A stretch of 64,000 bases of DNA from Sapria himalayana. Taxonomy: Eukaryota > Streptophyta > Magnoliopsida > Malpighiales > Rafflesiaceae. Of this stretch, positions 59,170 through 64,000 are shown piece after piece. Within the stretch, counting starts at the first letter, position 1; every line of letters begins with the position of its first letter. The translations under genes were made by a program, and so were the position numbers. Under the pieces are notes generated by a model that saw nothing but the letters and a program-made list of their open reading frames with translations, made no database searches and was not told the DNA's origin. The stretch spans positions 93,783-157,782 of the forward strand of contig JAREIK010017098.1 of assembly GCA_029783825.1 (NCBI GenBank), read 5' to 3'.

Positions 59170-60640
59170 ATCTAGGTATCCCTAGCTTGAGCTCTTGTAA
59201 TACATTTGCTTTCATACTTCAAATTTTTATATTTTTTTCAATTTCTATTGGACTTACTTGAGCTAGACGACACTATTTCAAATTTCTTTAGTACGCTTAT
59301 CTTTTCTAAGCTTCTTCCCATTTGCTTGATTTTTTCTATAGTTGATTGTTTATCTTGTAGGCTATCCTTGTGCGTTTCCTGCTTTGAAGATATTAAATCC
59401 TCATAACAAAAATTATAATTCAGATTGCCCCCCTCTTTTTTATTATTAATGCAAGGCCAACTTTTCGCCTCGACTCTTCTTCCGAAAGTAAATCATCCTC
59501 CTCCCAATTAATAGGCTTCAAATTCTTTTCTAAATGTGCTTCACCTCTAAATTCCATCCTCTTCTTTCTAAGATTTATCATATTTTCTTTTCCCCCTTTT
59601 TCTACCCCAACAACCTACTTCTCCTCTTCAAGCCACCTTCTAATCTCTTCTATCTTCTTCCTTCCTAGAACTTTTCTCTATCTCACCTCACCCCTCTTTT
59701 CCCTCATTTCTGCTTCCTCTTCACTATATTCTACCCCCCCTTCTCCCTGCCTCTTTTCCACCTCCCCCCACTCTGCTTCCTTAACCTCCTTGCTTCCTAT
59801 TTCTCGGGAATCTCCCTCCTCTATCCCCTGTTCTAGGCTCTGTTTTTGTACCGCATCATATGTGTTCTCCCCTCTACTCCTTCTAACCCATACTTCTTTT
59901 TTCCTTCCTATTTTCCTTTCCCCATTTCCCCAACATGCAGTCATCCTGCCCATGCCCTAGTTTAAGACAACTTAGGCAGTAAAATGGCATGGCCTCTGGG
60001 ATAGTTTCATGCCATAAACCATTAGCAAGATCAGTGCCTATCCACACCCTCTTCGGAGGGGGTGACTTGAGGTCAGTTTCCACGCATATTCTAGCCATGC
60101 TTGGCCTCGTCATCAAGGCCGTAGCTTCATTCAGTAGATGCGGAGTACCCAAACAGCAAGCAATTGAGTAGAGAGATTGCTTATTAAACATATGTATGGG
60201 GAGTTTGGGTAATGAAAACCATACCGGTGTTATAGAGGACTCCTGCAATGGTGAAAATTCTGGCATCCACTTGAAGACTCGCATTGGGTAGCCCACTATG
60301 CTCCATGTTCCTCTAAGTCAAACCCTGAAGGAAGTCATCCTCTTCTCTGAATTGCAGGAACGTATGCTTACCATCATAGTTAGCTATCTTGACCCTTTCG
60401 CGCAGCTTTAAGGAAGCAACAAAGTCATATATATCTTTGAAATCGGGTCTTCCGTGTGAGAATTTAGCAACGAGGGTGTGTTGAATGGGGCAGCAAGCTT
60501 GTTCATCTCCTCATTTGAAAAAATTAACGCCGGGGTTCCTTCTTTCACTACAAGCTTCGGATACAGGACCGCCGATTCATTAATATTTTAGGAGAAAGAC
60601 TTTTTGGTGAAGAGGGAACTAATTGGCTCCATTTTCAGCT
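59170..60640 (-). pseudogene. LINE-F ORF1: DUF4283-like plus CCHC protein
   Basis: Frame 60296-59883 carries MRVFKWMPEFSP, VWFSLPKLPIHMFNKQSLYS, MTRPSMARICVETDL and the intact knuckle CLSCLKLGHGQDDC. The DUF4283 N-terminal part lies upstream (60600-60300) in a shifted frame, with NYDGKHTFLQF-like sequence near 60345-60385. Frame 59953-59678 is the Glu/Lys/Arg-rich linker, and the remainder to about 59200 is a lysine-rich tail in broken frames. Lesions are frameshifts rather than large deletions. Confidence 0.82.
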
Positions 60641-60780
60641 TCAAATTGAGCTTGTTTTGCACAACAGAGAAATTTTTTCGAGAAATCGCGTCTGTATCGC
60701 CGGAGTTCCTTCAAATTGAGCAAGCAATCGCATCTGTATTGCACAACAGAGAAATTTTTCGTCTCTGTATCGCCGGAGTC
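60640..60780 (-). repeat. Tandem duplication in the LINE-F 5' leader
   Basis: Two roughly 65-70-bp copies share TTCAAATTGAGC, TTGCACAACAGAGAAATTTT and TCTGTATCGCCGGAGT. The last copy ends at the array. Iterated 5' leader units can occur in LINE promoters; a promoter role here is only a guess. Confidence 0.65.
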
Positions 60781-63700
60781 TTCTTCTTATTCTTCTTATT
60801 CTTCATATTCTTCTTATTATTCTTATTCTTCTTATTATTCTTATTCTTGTTATTTTACTTATTCTTCTTATTATTCTTATTCATATTATTTTACTTATTC
60901 TTATTATTATAATTATTATTCATATTTTTTTATTCTTATTATTCATGTTAATCTTCTTTTTCATTATATTCTTCTTATGCTTCTTAATCATTAATTCTTC
61001 TTATTCTACTTATTCTTCTTATTCATTTTATTATTCTTATTTTTTTTTATTCTTATTCTTCGTATTCTTCTTTTTTTTCTTATTCTTTATTTATTCTTAT
61101 TTTATTTATTCTTCTTATTCTTATTATTCTTCTTTTTTTTATTCTTCTTATTATTCTTATTCTTATTATTTTACTTATTATTTTTATACTACATATTATT
61201 CATATTTTTATTATTATTCTAATTCTTCTAATTCTTCTTATTATTCTTATTCTTCTTAATCTTTTATTTTTCTTATTTTAATTATCATTATTCTTTTACT
61301 TATTATAGTAATTCTTATTATTCTTCTTATTCTCTTTATTCTTCTTATTCTTCAAATTTTTATTTTTCTTTTTATTCTTATTATTATTCATAATCTTTTT
61401 TTTTGTTATCTATTTATTCTACTTATTCTTTTTTTTTCTTCTTATTCTTTGTTTCTACTTATTATTCTTATTCTTTTTATTCCACTTATTTTACTTATTC
61501 TACTTATTTTTTTATTCATATTATTCTTTTTTTGATTCTTTTCTTCTAAATTTTCTTCTTCTTATTCTTCTTATTATTCTAATTCCTCTTATTCTTATTA
61601 TTATTATTATTATTATTATTCTTATTCCACATTTTCTACTTATTATTCATATTCTTTTTTATTCTTCTTATTTTTCTTTTATTCTTCTTCCTCATATTTT
61701 TGTTATTTTTTTTCTTCGTATTCTTCTTATTTTGTTATTCTTCTTATTCTAGTTATTTTTTATTCATCTTATATTTACATATTCTTCTTATACTACTTAT
61801 TATTCATATTCTATTTATTCTTGTTATTTATATTATTCTTCTTATTCTTCCTATTCTTCTTAATTTTCTTATTCTTATTATGCTGCTTATTATTCTAATT
61901 ATTTTTATTCTTCATATTCTAATTATTTTTATTATTCTTTTTATTTTACTTATTCATCTTATTCTACTTATTATTCATATTCTTTTTATTCTTCTTTTCT
62001 TTTTATTCTTCATAATATTTTATTCTTCTTATTCTACTTATTCTATTTATTTTTCATATACTTATTATTCTTGTTATTCTTCTTATTTTTTTTTGTTTTT
62101 CTAACTTTTTTTATTTTTCATATTCTAAATATTCTTTTTATTCTTCTTATTCAACTTATCTTATTATTCTTCTTATACATCTTATACTTCTTATTATTAT
62201 TATTTTTCTATTTTTCTTATTATTTTTATTCTTCTTATTCTTATTATTCTTATTATTGTTCTTATTCCTTTTATTCTTCTTAGTCTTCTTAATCTTGTTA
62301 TTCTTTTTAATCTTGTTATTCTTGTTATTCTTCTTATTCTTCTTTCTTCTTATTCTTCTTATTCTTCTTAGTCTTCTTATTCTTCTTATTCTTCTTATTC
62401 TTCTTATTCCTTTTATTCTTTATACTCTTCTTATTATTTTTATTATTCTTATTCTTATTATTATTATTATTATTCTTATTATTCTTATTATTCTTATTAT
62501 TCTTATTATTCTTATTATTCTTATTATTCTTATTATTCTTATTCTTCATTTACTATTTATTATTCATATTCCGTTTAATTCTTTTTAATCTTCTTATTCT
62601 TTTATTCTTTTATTTTTTTATTCTCCTTATTCTTCTTATTCTTCTCATTCTTCTTACTCTTCTTATTCTTCTTATTTTTATTATTCTTTTGATTTTTGCT
62701 ATTTTTTTCTTCTTATTTTGTTATTCTTCTTATTCTAATTATTCTTTATATTCATTTTATTTAACTTATTCTTCTTATACTACTTATTATTCATATTCTT
62801 TTTATTCTTGTATTTTTTTTATTCTTGTTATTCTTATGATTCTTCTTATTTTCTTAATTTTCTTAATTTTCTTAATCTTCTTATGATGCTTATTATTCTT
62901 ATTATTTTTATTCTTCATATTCTATTTATTTTTCTTATTCTTATTATTTTATTTAATCATCTTATTTTACTTATTATTCATCTTCTTTTTCTTTCTTATT
63001 CGATTTATTCTTCATAATCTTTATTTTCTTGATTTATTTATGTATTTTTCTTATTCTTTTTATTCTTCTTATTCTATTTATTATTCTTATTGTTCTTAAT
63101 CTTTTTAATCTTTTTATTATTTTTATTCTTCCTATTCTTATTATTCATTTTATTTTAGTTATAATTCTTATTTTAGTTATTCTTCATTTTCTTCTTATTC
63201 TCTTATTCTTCTATTTCTTCTTATTCTTTTTATTGTAGTTTTTTTATTCTTCATATTCATTTTATTCTAGTTATTCCTTCTTAGTTTTATATTCAACTTA
63301 TTCTTCTTATACTTTATATTCTTTTTATTCTGCAAATTATTCATATTTTTATTATCCCCCTAATCTTCTTTTTATTATTATTATTATTATACTTCTTATT
63401 CTTATTATTCTTCTTATACTTCTTATTCTTCTTATTCATCTAATTCTTCTAATTTTTCTTCTTATTTAAATTTTTTTTATTTTTTTATTATTTTTATTAT
63501 TTTTATTCTTTTTATTCTTTTTATTCTTTTTATTGTTTTTATCATTTTTATTCTTTTTATTTTTCTTGTTATTATTATTCTTCTTATTCTTCTAATTCTT
63601 CAAATTCTTCTTATTTTTATTATTCTTCATATGATAATTATTTTTCGTATTCTTCTTATTTTTTGTCTTCTTATTATTCTTCTTATTTAGTTATTCTTCT

Positions 63701-64000
63701 TATTCTTCTTATTCTTCTTATTCTTCTTATTCTTTTTATTCTTCTTATTCTTCTTATTCTTCTTATTCTTCTTATTCTTCTTATTATTTTTATTCTTATT
63801 ATTCTTCTTATTATTTTTATTCTTCTTATTCTTCTTATTCTTCTTATTCTTCTTATATTTCTTATTCCTCTTATTATTCTTATTTTTATTATTCTTATTA
63901 TTCTTATTATTCTTATTATTCTTATTATTCTTATTATTCTTATTATTCTTATTATTCTTATTATTCTTATTATTCTTATTATTCTTTTTCTATATTTTTT
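60781..64000 (-). repeat. Microsatellite array 7, purine strand on minus
   Basis: At least 3.2 kb of TTCTTATTC-type units running off the window. Two homogeneous blocks of the variant TTATTATTC (about 62465-62540 and 63890-63985) contrast with degenerate surroundings and suggest recent local expansion. All long frames here are repeat artefacts. Confidence 0.92.

Larger units (their letters stand above)
54223..60780 (-). mobile_element. LINE-F: near full-length L1-type LINE, best preserved
   Basis: Sense minus: 5' leader (to 60780), ORF1, ORF2 (ATG 59169), 3' UTR and A8 tail (54223-54230), then array 6. It is about 6.5 kb. ORF2 has only a handful of lesions and YADD is intact, so it is the youngest-looking copy. 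Its 5' leader differs from those of LINE-A, -B and -E, so it may be a different subfamily. Confidence 0.9.

Overview
The window is plant nuclear DNA made almost entirely of transposable elements. Evidence: plant L1-type LINEs (ORF1 with a DUF4283-like region and a CCHC knuckle; ORF2 with endonuclease, reverse transcriptase, zf-RVT-like region and RNase H), a Ty3/gypsy element with an initiator-Met-tRNA-like primer site, a CACTA transposon, GC-rich hAT miniature elements, and fragments of plant gene families (BBR/BPC GAGA-binding factor, SMXL/D53-type Clp-like protein, probably kinesin-12). I cannot name the species. No intact host gene, tRNA or rRNA was found, and every coding region carries stops, frameshifts or truncations.

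Layout. 1-1189: AT-rich, with a degenerate intron-like tandem repeat at the start. 1190-11643, plus strand: LINE-Z tail, array 1, LINE-A (5' part), array 2, LINE-B (lacks its 3' end). 11644-13304: short unexplained spacers around array 3. 13305-64000, read on the minus strand from the right: array 7, LINE-F, array 6, LINE-E, LINE-D, LINE-C, array 4. The arrays are made of a 9-bp unit, AAGAATAAG on the purine strand. Next to every LINE end whose junction with an array is visible, the purine strand is the LINE sense strand. The window therefore holds two convergent LINE/microsatellite trains.

LINE-E is split in its endonuclease by a 25.3-kb CACTA element (25397-50738, 3-bp ATA target duplication). 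Inside the CACTA are a relic of a phage-type RNA polymerase of the mitochondrial linear-plasmid class, a nearly complete BPC gene relic, a Ty3/gypsy element (32913-41061), an SMXL gene fragment with introns framed by about 130-bp inverted repeats, a 4.8-kb tandem duplication with a palindromic junction, a hAT miniature element, and a kinesin-12-like fragment. Without the gypsy element, the duplicated copy and the hAT element, the CACTA would be about 11.9 kb. A second hAT element sits in the LINE-E reverse transcriptase.

Main ideas to test: (1) these LINEs insert into (AAGAATAAG)n arrays, including those at older LINE tails, in one orientation; (2) the LINE 3' region has two small hairpins supported by compensatory changes, one at the extreme 3' end; (3) the CACTA is a composite multi-gene capture element.
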